Shown here: positions 27,801 to 39,534 of the stretch, piece by piece
Layout of the letters: every line of letters begins with the position of its first letter
Position numbering within the stretch: the first letter of the stretch is position 1
DNA from: Quercus robur
Lineage: Eukaryota; Streptophyta; Magnoliopsida; Fagales; Fagaceae
Assembly (NCBI RefSeq): GCF_932294415.1
Contig: NC_065544.1
Span: 19,629,351-19,693,350, forward strand
Direction: 5' to 3'
Length of the DNA stretch: 64,000 nucleotides
The notes under the pieces: generated by a model
Database searches by the model: none
Told to the model about the DNA's origin: nothing
The model's input: the letters and a program-made list of their open reading frames with translations, nothing else
Position numbers and translations under genes: made by a program

Positions 27801-30800
27801 GGGAATTTTGTAGGAGAGTTCTTCCTTGAAAGACTTTTGAAGAAATCATTCCGGCTCTGGACTTGAGTTGATGGTTTCTTCTCCATAGTCGTCTGAAAAG
27901 CAGTTGGCCTGCGGTCAGCAGTGGCAGCACTTAAATTGTTGCTAAACTTCCTCAAGGATGCAGACCCAGCACCTGATGGAGCAACGCCAAGTGGACTATT
28001 AGCTAGTCTACTTCCATTAGTAGGACTCAAGCTATCCTTAGCTGCTGAAGAGAAACCATTCAACGGACTAAGGACATGGAGATTACCCACAGATAACTTT
28101 GTAACATCAGATTTTGCAGGCCCTCCATGTGGACTATTATTACCAAAGTGTGAAGATGAGAATGAATGCTGCTGTTGCCCAATCTTGGGTTTTGATTTCT
28201 CAGAAGGACTGGGCACCTAATAAGAATCAGGCATAAATGACCCAACATTAAATTAATGTATCACATAAATACAAGGGATCTATCACAGTTTGAAGCAGTA
28301 TGTACATTAACTAACTATGAGCAGTTAACTTTTCATATTGTTTAGATACTGATATATATGTGGATAGATAGCAAAGTAACTATTCATGACACATTAACTT
28401 TTCATATTGTTTAGTATTTTGGTAATGTGTCATGAATAGTTACTTTGCTATCTATCCACATATAAAACAGTATCAAAATGACCACCCTGTAAGCAAGCCA
28501 AGCCTCATCCAAATAGTATATAAATAAAGTGGTCCAAGAAAACAATATAAGGATTTTCTCATTACCATCAGAACATGTTTTCAGCTATGCTATCCTTGCA
28601 ATGTTTTCACTTCAAATAAGAAACTCCATAGGTGCAATAGATAGCAATCATTGAAATGAGCCAACCCGTGTCAGCTTAACTCTTCCATACTTTTTTCTGA
28701 CTTCAAAAGGCTACTAAAATGCAAAGAGCATGTTACTTGCTAATATCCTTAAGTAGGTGGTGGAATATACTATACTTGAAAAGGCAGTGTGAAGAATATA
28801 ATCTCTCAATGAAAATGCCCACCATGATGTCATGTCCCTCACCATGAGGTGGGTGTTCTTGAGGTCCATGGTGAGAATTATACTAAATATTTCAACTTTT
28901 CCAAATCTTTAGCCTATTAATGCTATCTTGTAAGGGCTCAAAAGTAATATTACTTTTGACCTGCCTTCATTATACTTACAGTTGACAGGGAAAAAATATA
29001 TCAGTACATGCAAGCAACCCAAAAACTTCTTCTTTTCTTTTTTTTGATAAGTAATAATGCTCCATTCACCAAAAAAAGGAAAAGTACAAGAAGGCAACCA
29101 TAAAACTTATAAGAATTGCGAGTAAATAGAAAACATGGAAGCACAAAAGTAAAATTTCGAGTGCGCTACTTTTGATTGTTTGAATATATCAGTAATTGTT
29201 TCAAATCATGTTGAGTGTTTGAATATAAATGAAGCAGCTATATGTGGTATCAAAATTATAAAGCAGTACCACAATTTTTGGTTCCACCACCATCAAAGCA
29301 ACAGTTATATTATGTTTTGTTCCTTCACACAACACAGAAAAGCCTTCTCCCAACTATCACAACTAACCCCCTTTTTATGTGATTCAACAATCCCAAGTAA
29401 GTCCCATTTTGCAATTCACTCACATCTTGCAACAAACTTTTTTATTGGTAAGTGATACAAGCACCCAGTGGGTTTTGAAAGCACAACCTCACCCTCTCCC
29501 CATTCTTGTGGGTTTTGAACTAAAGCTCATATGCATCTAGCAATAAATTTGTTGACTAGAGCATTAGCAAAAAATTGTTAACATTCAACCCCTTTTTTCT
29601 TTACCACAAACACTCAAACCTTTCTAGTCCTTCCAATTTTCCTTCTTAGCATTCATCATCAAATTCCTAAGACATAGCTAGTGATGCTGGCTGTTGCAAT
29701 GATTCATCTTTGTACACATGATCCAAATTCACCATCCAAAATTCTCCAAAATTTTCTCAAGAAGTGTTCACTTTAACTATCCAATCATGCTTTCAGCTAT
29801 AGTTCTATCCCTCATTTTCCTACCATACATCAATAACTTGCTAGTCTGAAAGCCTTATCATCAGAACACATGTTTTGTTTGATAGTATAACCCCCCACCC
29901 CCCTCCCGTGGCAACACTGCTGGATAGAAACAGAGGCGTCTGGATGCAGCTGTAGAGCATAATGGATGCACACTCCTCCACTCAAAATATTTATCATCCA
30001 TTGGAGCCTTTTGCTAGTAGTCTCATAACCAACAGCCAGCAGTGGTTGGATTGTCTGCAAGACTAAGGGCCCCAAAACCAATTTCTTGTTGGGCACACTC
30101 CTCAGTCACAGATAAATAAAACCAGATATTGTAAACTGATCAACACATGATTTAAAGCACCTCATCAATCACATGTCCTCCATCCTTTTTTCTTCTCCTT
30201 CCACGTGGTCTATAATTTCCATCACTTAGAATGATTATGACCAAAATATAGAAAAAACCAAAAACAAGAAAACAACCGACGAACAAAATTTTACAACTCA
30301 AAGACATCTGACAATTAGGCTTAAATAGATTCTCATTCTACTCCTGAATGTATCAACATAACCTTCTGTTATTGGATAACATAACAATCCAAAAATTTTT
30401 ATCAAAGTAATAGTTATATCTGTACACTACTTTTCTCTTTTGATAAGTAATAAAGTTAAATTAAAACAGAATAACTACCTCATGTACACAAAATTTATAT
30501 GTAAGGTAGCCTAAAGAATTACACATGAATGAGCATTATAATCAAAAGGATAGAGAATGTATGAAATCTACAATCATAAAGACAGAATCTATGAAATCTA
30601 CAAATAGAGTGAGATCACTAAAACCCAAGTCCTGAGACCAATCAAACAAAGATCTAGTAAATAGCAACTTCTTCAATCCTCAATGCTTACACACAATCAA
30701 CATTCATAGATTTCAATGCCCTTGATGAGAAACATACAGCATGAGACCTGATCATGCATATCTTCCAGTGTCTGTGCAGAGGCCAATGCAAGCCTAGTGC

Positions 30801-32488
30801 ATAAGATTTTTGCTCATTGATGAGTCATCATACTTCTTTAGTTACAAAATGTCTGTCCATGACCATTATTTTATCTCTACCACCATGGACAGAAGGCTTC
30901 CTATTGGATGACTTTCAAAGCATTAATATGTACACAAGGCAGACTACAATATGTACAATGCACAGCTCTAGGTATTTATGAAATACAATTGAGGTAAGCA
31001 ATAACTCTTACCAGGGGCTTTGTCATGGAAAACGTCATGGGAATTAATTGCCTAGATTGCTTCATAGCCAGCTCATCAAGCCTCTGAGTTTTAACAGATA
31101 ACTACATTCAAAAGCATAGGACACCATATGAGCAGGAATATATGTTCTAACAAATGCTCAGAAATACAATGGAAAATGCAACTTACTTGGGGACGTGTGC
31201 GAGCATGATCAGGACCATTAGCCAATGTTTCAGCCATATTAAGGCAAGTCCTTGTGCTTGGAGACACAGAAGCTGAGCCTGCAGCAAGAGTTTGCAGTGC
31301 CAATGCTGCATCTGTGCTATTGCATCCAGATATCTGAGGAACCTCTACTAGAGCAGACTTCCAGCTATCACAACCAATTGTAGATGAAATGCCAATTGGC
31401 AAATTCTGAATTGTAGTGTCCAAGCTAGAAGATGAGACTCTTCCTATTTCAGAACCACCTTGTCTCTCTTCAGCTATGAGTGAGGGAAAGTCCTGTTCAA
31501 ATGCAGTTTTAGTAGAACTGCTAACACTACCCCCACCACCAAGCAGGCCATTAGCATCACTGTGTTTTCTTTTAGCATTATTTGAGTCACCAGCTACTTT
31601 CCTAGGCCATGTGTCACTGCATTTCCCTGTAATCATAGACTGTGAATGCAGCAACATATCTTTCTCGACCCTATTGGGCAAGATGGTACCAAGAGTATCA
31701 GAACTGTCACGCCGCCTGTGGTCACCCAAAACCAACCTGTTCTTACCACGGTAGTCATTAGTGTCCTCCCAATCCCAATCATGCTGGCTTCTGCCAAAAC
31801 TACTGTAAGATCGTGAGTGGGCAGAACCGTTAGTAGAACTCTGGTGGAAATAGGAGGAAGTTGCTTGATCAGAAGCAAATTGGCGACCTATATCATAATC
31901 ACTATTGCTCACAGACAACCCATCTCTCACATGCTTGGGTATGGGATGATCATCTATATCAGAAGATATATGCAAAGGGTAAACATTTCAGCTTATGCTC
32001 TTATTGTTTATTTCAAAAATGTAATAAAAGAGAAGACAATTAAAATTCCATATTTTCTGTTTATTTCAGAGAAATAATGATGGATTCAAAATGACATTGA
32101 TTTAATGATTCCATTCATCTCCAACATTCTTTTAAGACCCAAAGAAAGTATAAATTTTTTTTAAGTATGAGTACTCAAGAAAACATAACAATTTAATAGC
32201 ATATGCATCAATCAGCTAAACAAATTCCAGCATTATTCTTAGTACAGATTTGGTATTTCATCTTTTTCTACTACTAAAACAACACAAAAATAGGACTCGA
32301 GCTTAGGTTCCTTCCATGTTCCTCAAATTTCTCAGCAACCAGGAAATAATGAAATTGAAAGAGAGGAAATGAGGATTGCCTGAGTTCAATGAAGACGATG
32401 AAAATTGATGGTTTGAACTGCTCCCAGCAGTGACACTTGCACTGCTTTTCAACCATTCCGGCACTAAAGTAAGCTCACTTCTATCCAT
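24883..32488 (-). CDS. Vasculin/GPBP1-like nuclear protein
   Basis: Probable nuclear regulatory protein, related by motif to animal vasculin (GC-rich promoter-binding protein 1). Exons: 32488-32380, 31953-31187, 31101-31012, 28216-27428, 25008-24883; total 626 aa. Every junction keeps phase, but intron 1 needs a GC donor (CAG|GCAATC); introns 2-4 are GT-AG. Features: N-terminal MDRSELTLVPEWLKSS; long Ser/Asn-rich disordered regions; FEQDFPSL (about residue 170), like the DFPSL motif of vasculin; a helical TQRLDELAMKQSRQLIP block in exon 3; a ten-Ala run in exon 4; and the signature FLRSLGWEENAGEDEG then LTEEEISAFY spanning exons 4 and 5, matching the vasculin C-terminal box. I recall close plant homologues annotated only as uncharacterised. 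Intron 4 is filled by transposons; intron 3 carries a hairpin. Confidence 0.85.
25151..26364 (-). mobile_element. 5'-truncated L1-like LINE nested in the Mutator-like element
   Basis: A 15-bp duplication, ACTTTAAGCACTTTT, lies at 25136-25150 and 26365-26379. The element ends in a poly-A tail on the minus strand (T run at 25147-25162). Its coding remnant starts with the end of the RT region (ALLGKWLWRFGREGTH, 26345-26290) and runs through the zinc-binding RVT domain: KAKIPKRVAFFVWTAVHG, then the Cys/His cluster CCMCHWNEETVDHLLLHC and the WNMVLGCLMWIVWSKRNRR tail. The final 229 codons (25288-25977) are open, so the insertion is fairly young. It lies in the same orientation as the host gene. Confidence 0.88.
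26751..27082 (+). pseudogene. Captured coding-like fragment inside the Mutator-like element
   Basis: Plus-strand reading from 26751 gives a soluble, helical-looking sequence (FLCIYELLEKHQYQDSADVS, then KLLIFEQLAEKSRRDLNFK). It is broken by TAG at 26829 and at 26922, both where Gln (CAG) would fit. After a one-base shift near 26970 it continues as ENLNMLKESVEVEFD with further stops. I do not recognise the parent gene. Good composition plus point-mutation stops suggests a host exon picked up by the transposon and then decayed. Confidence 0.45.
28355..28464. repeat. Perfect 42-bp inverted repeat with 26-nt loop, in intron 3
   Basis: The left arm (28355-28396) starts TATATGTGGATAGATAGC and the right arm (28423-28464) is its exact reverse complement. 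Weaker pairing extends outward: GATACTG on the left and CAGTATC on the right. The loop (28397-28422) repeats CTTTTCATATTGTTTAG, also found just left of the hairpin at about 28329-28345, as expected of a template-switch event. It would be transcribed as part of the vasculin-like pre-mRNA. Confidence 0.92.
28645..30990. repeat. Segmental duplication, copy 1 (intron 3 of the vasculin-like gene)
   Basis: Direct-repeat homology to 42680-45345 runs from GCAATCATTGAAATGAGCC to just before exon 3, with small indels. Shared landmarks include AAGTAGGTGGTGGAAT, TGCCCACC and TGAGGTCCATGGTGAGAAT. This copy lacks the two transposons found in copy 2 and so serves as the empty site. Frames inside (29180-29455, 29830-30096) are not genes. 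Confidence 0.85.
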
Positions 32489-32756
32489 TACTTGACTCAA
32501 TCATGATCAAATAAAAAATTAAACGAATCCCAATTTGTCGTTCGGGTAAAACTTCTTGATTCCCCCCTCCCCCACAAAATCCTTAACAATCTTTCTTTAA
32601 AAATAAAATAATAAAATATCAATCCAGTGTCACTTCCAATGAAAACAAGTCAGTGGCAATCTCAATCAAAATTCCCCAAACCCCAACTCTTCAAAACTGT
32701 CCTGTACACTAAAAGATTAGGCTTTTCTTTCATTCATTCATATCTCTTCCTCTGTA

Positions 32757-32759
<3 letters not shown>

Positions 32760-32787
<28 letters not shown>

Positions 32788-32788
32788 C
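32760..32788. repeat. (AT)n microsatellite upstream of the vasculin-like gene
   Basis: An AT run about 270 bp upstream of the predicted start codon. Confidence 0.9.
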
Positions 32789-32874
32789 TATGACAATGAA
32801 ATGATAACAAAAAAGAAGTTGGTCAAGAAAAACTTGAATTAACAATCCAAATTAATCACCTATATATAGTATAT

Positions 32875-33330
32875 AATTTTGTGAAGAAGAACAAACTAAC
32901 TCATTTCTCAGCCAATATTGTTTGTGTTGGTTTGAATTGAAGAAGCATATTCCGGGGAAGTGGGCAAGAACCCAGACCCAAAATCCCAAAACCAAAACCC
33001 TGAAAAATTAAGCGAAAGCCCAGAACCCTTTGACTCTAGGGTTTGGAGTTTGATGTTTGAACAGAGCAAAGCAGAGCAGAGCCAAAAGAAAAAGAAATAA
33101 AGACTACTCCTCTTATGCTATACAGAGTATGTGTGTGTGTATATATATATATGGGTATGATGAAAATTGAGTTGGTGTTAAATAATTTGGGAATTTGGAA
33201 ACTGAGATGGAATCGAAGGAACTCTGCTTTGAAGAAGAGATTATAACAAGGCTTGATTGTGAGTTGTGTGTGTGAGTGTTTGTTTGTGTTTGTGTGTAGT
33301 TGGCTGCGTGTGGAAAAAGAAACGGATTCA
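32875..33330. repeat. Duplicated upstream region of the vasculin-like gene, copy 1
   Basis: About 450 bp upstream of the start codon, probably promoter or 5' leader, matches 37085-37467 in the same orientation. It holds a GT/AT microsatellite (about 33129-33151) and pyrimidine-rich sense-strand tracts. The second copy lacks about 65 bp (CAGAACCC through CAGAGC), with GCC(C)A at both deletion edges. Confidence 0.8.
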
Positions 33331-33845
33331 AATGGACCTCTATTTTTTTTTTCCCTTTTTTTAGGGGAGTTTTGGTTGGTTAACACTTGACAGATAGAGA
33401 ATAGACTTGGAAGTTGGATGGAATGGGAGTCTAATGGATAGGCTAGGCACAGAGGCCCCTCTCTCCCTATTTTGGTTGTTGGGTTACCACTTACCAGTAA
33501 TAAGCTGTAACGCATTCCATTAAAATTTCCTTACCATATTGACTTTTTATTTAGTACAACCCTCCCCTCATCTTTTTTATTTTTTCTAAGAATTTCAATT
33601 TTTTTTTTTTTTTTTTAGAAACTTAAGAATTTCAACTTAGATAGCTAGCTTCTTCAAAATATCAATTAAGTTTTGGTGTAGGCAAGGTTTAAATTCCAAA
33701 TATTTATTCTATAAGAATATACTTTTTGAATTGGGTTTTCCACCTCACCTCATCTAGTTCATAAAAATGGAGTTTACAAAAAAACAAAAGTGAGGGGCTA
33801 TATTTTTTGAGGATTTTTTTTAACAAAATGATAGTTATAAACTTA
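33331..33845. other. Intergenic DNA
   Basis: No gene seen. Around 33660-33700 the text TTTTGGTGTAGGCAAGG is a scrap of the SINE family. The 159-codon minus-strand frame at 33036-33515 crosses low-complexity DNA and lacks coding character. Confidence 0.45.
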
Positions 33846-34180
33846 TCTCTATATATTAAGAGGATTCAGAAAGTTATTTATGTCTTCAGAAAATGTCAAA
33901 AATACCCTTAAGCTAATTAAATAATCTTTATTCTTAAAGAATAAAAAATAGGGTTAAAATTGTAATTCAACAAAAAAAAAAAAACTACCTGAAAACTTTT
34001 TTCCTAAAAATTAGCACACTCTCTAATATATCTCACGCACGTTTGATACATTTTTTCCTAAAAACTAGTAATCACTAGACCCAGCAATTTACTCTATTTC
34101 AAATCCTAAGTTTTTGTACATTAAACTCAAAATAAAAAAAGAATCTCATAACACATGAGGAGCGCGCGTGATAAGGCTAG
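33846..34180 (+). mobile_element. Short non-autonomous Helitron (335 bp)
   Basis: The 5' end is TCTCTATATATTAAGAGG, preceded by A. The 3' end has a GC-rich partial palindrome (CATGAGGAGCGCGCGTG) followed by ATAAGG and CTAG before T, fitting Helitron A|T insertion with a CTRR end. No coding sequence. Confidence 0.6.
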
Positions 34181-34189
34181 TATCTATCT

Positions 34190-34357
34190 TTTCATGAGAG
34201 AATTTCAACATATAGCGTCCACTCCTAATGATAGCTCATTATCATTATTATCATTAGACCAAGACACCAATCGGTTTTTGGTGTAGGCGAGGATTGAACC
34301 TCAAATCTCTTATACAACCATGAGAGACTTTATCAGTTGAGCTAACTGAAACCCACG
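34190..34357 (-). mobile_element. tRNA-derived SINE with 16-bp target duplication
   Basis: Perfect target duplications, AGGCTAGTATCTATCT, lie at 34174-34189 and 34358-34373. On the minus strand the element opens GTGGGTTTCAGTTAGCTC (A-box region), has a B box GGTTCAATCCTCGCC, and then the family body with CCAAAAACCGATTGGTGTC. The tail end is short and A/T-rich. Mobilisation by a LINE is known for the class. Confidence 0.85.
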
Positions 34358-34373
34358 AGGCTAGTATCTATCT

Positions 34374-35222
34374 AGATAATGATTAATAAAAACAAAAAAT
34401 AAAGTAAGATGCAATCCTTTGACTACACTGCCTTGATTTTAGGTGTCTTTGTTAAAAGTAGATGTTAGTTAAATTATAAGACTCTTAACAATTATGAATA
34501 ACTCAAGAATCAAGGATGTGTAATCCAAGAATTGTATCTTACTTTATTTTTTGTGTTTATTAATCATTATATGGATGGTGGATATTAAGATGACTTTCCC
34601 CTCGTAAATGTAAAATACAAGTTTTAAAGGATTAAGTTAATTTATTGTAATTTTCATTAACTGTTTTAAATTATATTTTAAATTCACTATAATTAAGTGT
34701 GTTCTAAATTTGTTTTCAAATCCATTAAAATTTTATGTTACGTGTTCTTCCAATTTGAAAGTTCTTAAGCTTTCATTTAAACTATTTCCAACCCATTTGA
34801 AACTAATACAAATTATGTCATAATTATAAAACTTATTATTAACTCAACTACAAACTTTTATGCATACAAAAGAAAAACTGCAAAATCCTTCAGTGAAAAT
34901 TTTATTGAGAATACCATTACTAATCTCTTTTCAATTTTTTTTTTTTTTTTTTTTTTTTTGAGAAAGAAATCCTATTTAGGCTAATCTTAGTGTATTTATG
35001 TGAAACTCCATTTTGGAGACTTAAAATATAAGGAATGGCTAACAATTAAAACTGAATTAGATTTATTTATTCTAAGGAAAAAAAAAAGGTAAAGTAAGTA
35101 AAGTAAAGTAGGTTCTAATGTACTTCTTATGTTGAATTGTTGACTTGGTCTAGTTTATATATTTACCCTGAATTTGAAAAGTATGGTGATAAGGCCCGTC
35201 AGCATTGATAATTACAAACAAT
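34374..35222. other. AT-rich intergenic DNA
   Basis: No gene seen; includes a T run at about 34937-34959 and an A run near 35081. Confidence 0.5.
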
Positions 35223-35227
35223 GTTGT

Positions 35228-36604
35228 TGTTGTAAAAACATGGTTTGTATCTCATACAAAACATACGCAATAGAAAAATTAACAGATTTATTTCACTCGC
35301 AATTGATAACATATATTATGTAAATTTCAGAATTTAAGAACAAGAGAGCATACTTTGGTGCGGTGAAATTCAAAACCAAAGATTAGAAGTACTTAGAAAC
35401 ACTCTTAATCTTCACTCCAATTCCACTTGTACCCAAGAAGTGTGGTCTCTCAATCAGTTTATATGTATATGTTCAAGGGAGAATAAGAGAGTGGTTTACA
35501 CTCACATACACACAATTTCATTCTTTTACCAAAATTATGTATGTTTCTCTCCTTATAACTGATTAGGCTTTAGTATGTGGCTTGGAGTGCGACTAAAAGG
35601 GAACAAATAAGACACTAGCTACAATGAGTTTTGGGCTTTTCTGTCAACTCTTGACAAGCCCAAAATTACCATTAATTATATTTATATAGTGGTATTAAAT
35701 ATAATTACACTATATGCCTTATTAATAAATTATATCCCAAGACTTTATTATATATACAACCTCTTCATAAAATATTCATAGTAATACAAAATCATGAATG
35801 TGGAATGTCATTTTGAAGATTACTACATCTTAATCTTTGAGTACCCGATTTAATCCTTTAAGTTATTCATCATATATTTATGAAATCCAATTTCATAAAT
35901 ATATACTTTAGTAACTTCTTATTAAAATAGTTAGGCCTAACATTCTGAATAACCAAACCGATTAAACTTATCTCAAGAGAATATTTTATATCTCCGTTAA
36001 GAGATTATGAATTCCATCTTGAGAATATATGTTCCTTCAACACTAAATGTGGCTACCCAACATACTGAGGTTTTGATCGTTACTTTATATCTTACTCCTG
36101 ATATATCAAAACAACCTACACTTCATGATCAGATTCATTATTCTCTCAGGATTAAGAGTTAATATAAATAGAAGTCATGAGATTTATTATTCATTTGACA
36201 GTCGTTAGTAAAAATAATAAATCTTACAGCGGTCCAGTTCAATATGTCTTAATATTTAAAACATATCAACATATCAACTAGAAGTCTTCACTTCCATGAT
36301 CAAGACAAATCATCTTAGTTGATATGTTATAATCTTAGTTGATATGTTATAATCTTCGTAGATGAAATGCCCAATTTCATTACTAACTACGAACTAAAAT
36401 TTTGAGTTTACAAAGAACTTGTGATTTATATCTTCTGTGACTAAATCACATAAATCAATTACTATGCATCTCGTGGACTATATGATAATGTCCAAATATT
36501 CATGTTACCATTATTTTAGATAATAATAAAACAACTTTATTAATCACAACATAATATCATACATAGCATCATACAATAGGATTTAAAGGGCACAGATCCT
36601 AACA
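35228..36604 (-). mobile_element. Copia-type solo LTR (1377 bp)
   Basis: On the minus strand it starts TGTTAGGATCTGTGCCC and ends ATGTTTTTACAACA (TG...CA). A clean 5-bp target duplication, GTTGT, lies at 35223-35227 and 36605-36609. The text AATAAAGTTGTTTTATTA near the minus-strand start looks like a polyadenylation region. No internal domain or second LTR is present, so LTR-LTR recombination has removed the body. Confidence 0.88.
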
Positions 36605-37084
36605 GTTGTGACTTCAATAAAGCTCCAAAGTGCAAGATTGTCATGAACTAATATATCAATGATTCTGATATCGAATCCACATGGAAATGGAGTTGATTGG
36701 CATACCACAAGAGAATAAAACCAAAATAATAAAATTTAATTGAAAAGAAAGTATGATGAGTTGATTAAGAAACTTAAATTGAGGTAAATAACAATATTTT
36801 AAAACATTAAGGTTTAGGGATCTACATGCAACACATCTATTGATAGTCTTAACAATTTTTATTTTATAACTCAACTAAAAGCTATATGAAAGATGATCTT
36901 AGTTGGATGATTTAACAATAAAAACTAAAGAACTAATATTATAAGGTAGTTTTATGAATTTGGTTGATTTTAAGCAAGAGAAAACTAGTGAATTAGTTTG
37001 CAGGTAATCCTAAGCATTTAACAAAATTATAAAGAATGAAAGAATTATATAGAATTATACACTTTTCTAGATAATTTAATCAAT

Positions 37085-37467
37085 AAAATTTTGTGAAGAA
37101 GAACAAATTAACTCATTTCTCATCCAATAATGTTTGTGTTGGTTTGAATTGAAGAAGAAAATTCCTGGGAAGTGGGCAAGAACCCAAACCCATTATCCCA
37201 AAACCAAAACCCTAAAAAATAAAGCAAATGCCCAAAAGAAAAAGAAGTAAAGACTACTCCTATTATGCTATACAGAGTGTGTGTGTGTGTGTATGGGTAT
37301 GATTAAAATTGAGTTGGTGTTAAATAATTTGGGATTTTGGAAACTGGGATGGAATGGAAGGAACTCTGGTTTGAAGGAGAGATTATAACAAGGTTTGTTT
37401 GTGAGTTGTGTGTGTGTGTGTGTTTGGGTGAAGTTGGCTGTGTGTGGAAAAAGAAACAGATTCAAAT
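37085..37467. repeat. Duplicated upstream region of the vasculin-like gene, copy 2
   Basis: Homologous to 32875-33330 in direct orientation, with a longer GT run (about 37277-37292) and the 65-bp deletion noted there. No coding exon of the gene follows, so it is an orphan fragment. Confidence 0.8.
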
Positions 37468-39534
37468 GAATGGCAAAAACGGGGATTTTTGCAATTTAAC
37501 ACCAAAATGCTAACAATTTCGTTATTTAGTATGCTTCTGAAACTAATTAGAAAACTAATATCTCAAGTCTAGTAGACTCAAGTTTGTTGTGATAAAATTG
37601 GAAAAAAAAAAAAAAAAAAAAAGTCGTACTTCTAGTCAGTGCGTGAGAGTGACAGACGAAACCTGAGATGACATGTTCTTAATTTTGTGTTGTGCCTTTG
37701 TGTGTGTATGTCCATTTCTCAAAAAATATACAACTACTAGTCAATATTGCACACGCTCTCTACTTGCTCACTTCCAAGTGTAGGAAATCGTAAAAATATA
37801 ATTCTCGGAGTACCAAGGTCGAACTACAAAGAGCAAGGTAAATTCAAAAACAATGTAATTTAAAAAATGAACTTTTGGTGAAGATGAAGAATAATTTTTG
37901 CCTGGTAATTGTAAACAAGAATAACAATGATAACTGATTTAATTCAATAATGTAAATACCAGGGCATCGGGGTATTTCTCTATATTGATATGAAATTCTT
38001 TGTGATCTAAGAAATTATATATTTCATAATTGATTGTACTTATACAATTAAATACTTATGATTCGGTTGAACTGAGACAATTCAAGAACGTATGATAACC
38101 TAGATTAATTATGCAGTTAGAAAAGTTTTCAGGAAAAAAAAAAAAAAAAAAAAAAACCCTCACTTTAAAACCTAATTTCTATTTGAAACTATTAGAAATT
38201 CATTTAAACAATAAGAAAAACATGATTGAACTTATTGAAAGTATGGAAGAACTAATACATCAAAAGAAATCTAATTAAACAATCAAATATGTTGTTGATA
38301 AAATCTTAGAAAGAATCACATTGAATATTCATACCGTATAGAAGAAACATAACCCCTAGCCCTAGCAAAAAGTTTAGGTTGCAATTAGAGAAAGGAAAAT
38401 ACAAGGTTTTCTTCGCCTAATTCGTTCTACATAGCCTCCCTTCCAAACCCTAACATCAAAGTGTTGAAAAATAAAACTTTTACTATTTTAATTTTCGTCC
38501 AGATTTATAACAGTAACTTGTGAGTTAATTTCAGCCTTCAAAATTATGAATTTCGAAAGACTCAAAACTGGAAAGTTGTAGATATGTAAGTCATGGTTCC
38601 AACCCATTTGGCCCTATGTCAATTGGATTTTTGAGAAGAGAGATACGCCTAAAATACTGATCAGTGCTCAAATCTGATTTTTCTTTTTCAAATTCTACCT
38701 CTTTGATTTCTTTCCTTATTTGAAGCTTCCAAACATGGTAGATGACCCAAGCACTCCAGCTGCACCTCCTTAGACATTTAAGCATGGTCCTTTAGCTCAT
38801 CTTTAATTCTAGATTGGCCTCCATTCTCTCACAAACTCCTGTAAACTCATCTTTTTCACATGATTTCCTGAAAGTATAAAATTACATGCAATGAATGACA
38901 TTTTATTCAAGAAATTATGTGAAGATAAATAATAAGGACTAATGCAAATCATGGCTTAATTATACAAATTAAGCATAGTAATAAAGAGATAACGCTCACA
39001 TAAATATATAACAAATATTCATTTTAAGGCATTATCACTCTCTCACACCAATTCCATTCAATTGATTTTGCCAATGGAAGGTTAACTGGTCCTGGTTTAT
39101 TTGTTTGTGAATAAAATAAACTAGTAAAAAAAAAAGAAAGTTAAGACAAGTGGAAGTGAAAAATAGGCTAGTACATTTGTTTTTTTTTTTTTCTTCCAAG
39201 TGACTTGTTGGGTTTAATTTGTCTAAAGTTTAGCTAATCTAATGTTAATTTTCTAAGGTCGACGTGCCTTAATGCTTTCATGTTGGCTACTTCATATTTG
39301 ACATTCAAGTTATTTCTTCGACTAAATTATGACCAATGGTTTCCGTACTTACTACAATTTTTATGACTCCCTCTCTATTTTTTTTTTTTTTTTTTTCTTT
39401 TTGGGTAGCTATTGATTGATAACTAGCTTCATATGCTCTTAACCAAGCACATTATGCTTTTGAAACTTCCTTGTAAAATTTTTGCCTCCTCAAAGGTAGG
39501 ATGCAATCTTCCTTGTAAAAGTTTACACCTGGAG
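37468..39534. other. AT-rich intergenic DNA
   Basis: Two long A runs (about 37602-37622 and 38132-38156) and a T run (39378-39396). The frame at 38591-38785 is not supported as a gene. Confidence 0.5.

Noticed and set aside
27694-28248. Other frames of 62-99 codons overlapping exon 4 of the vasculin-like gene
   Set aside because: Shadows of the real exon, which has correct splice sites, phase and conserved motifs.
29180-29455. 91-codon frame with a similar frame at 44289-44534, suggesting conservation
   Set aside because: The two are duplicates of the same intron; the similarity is at the DNA level with frameshifting indels and different stops.
33036-33515. 159-codon minus-strand frame upstream of the vasculin-like gene
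   Set aside because: Low-complexity Thr/His/Asn and Ser text over GT and poly-pyrimidine tracts; its duplicate at 37268-37465 is not conserved as protein.
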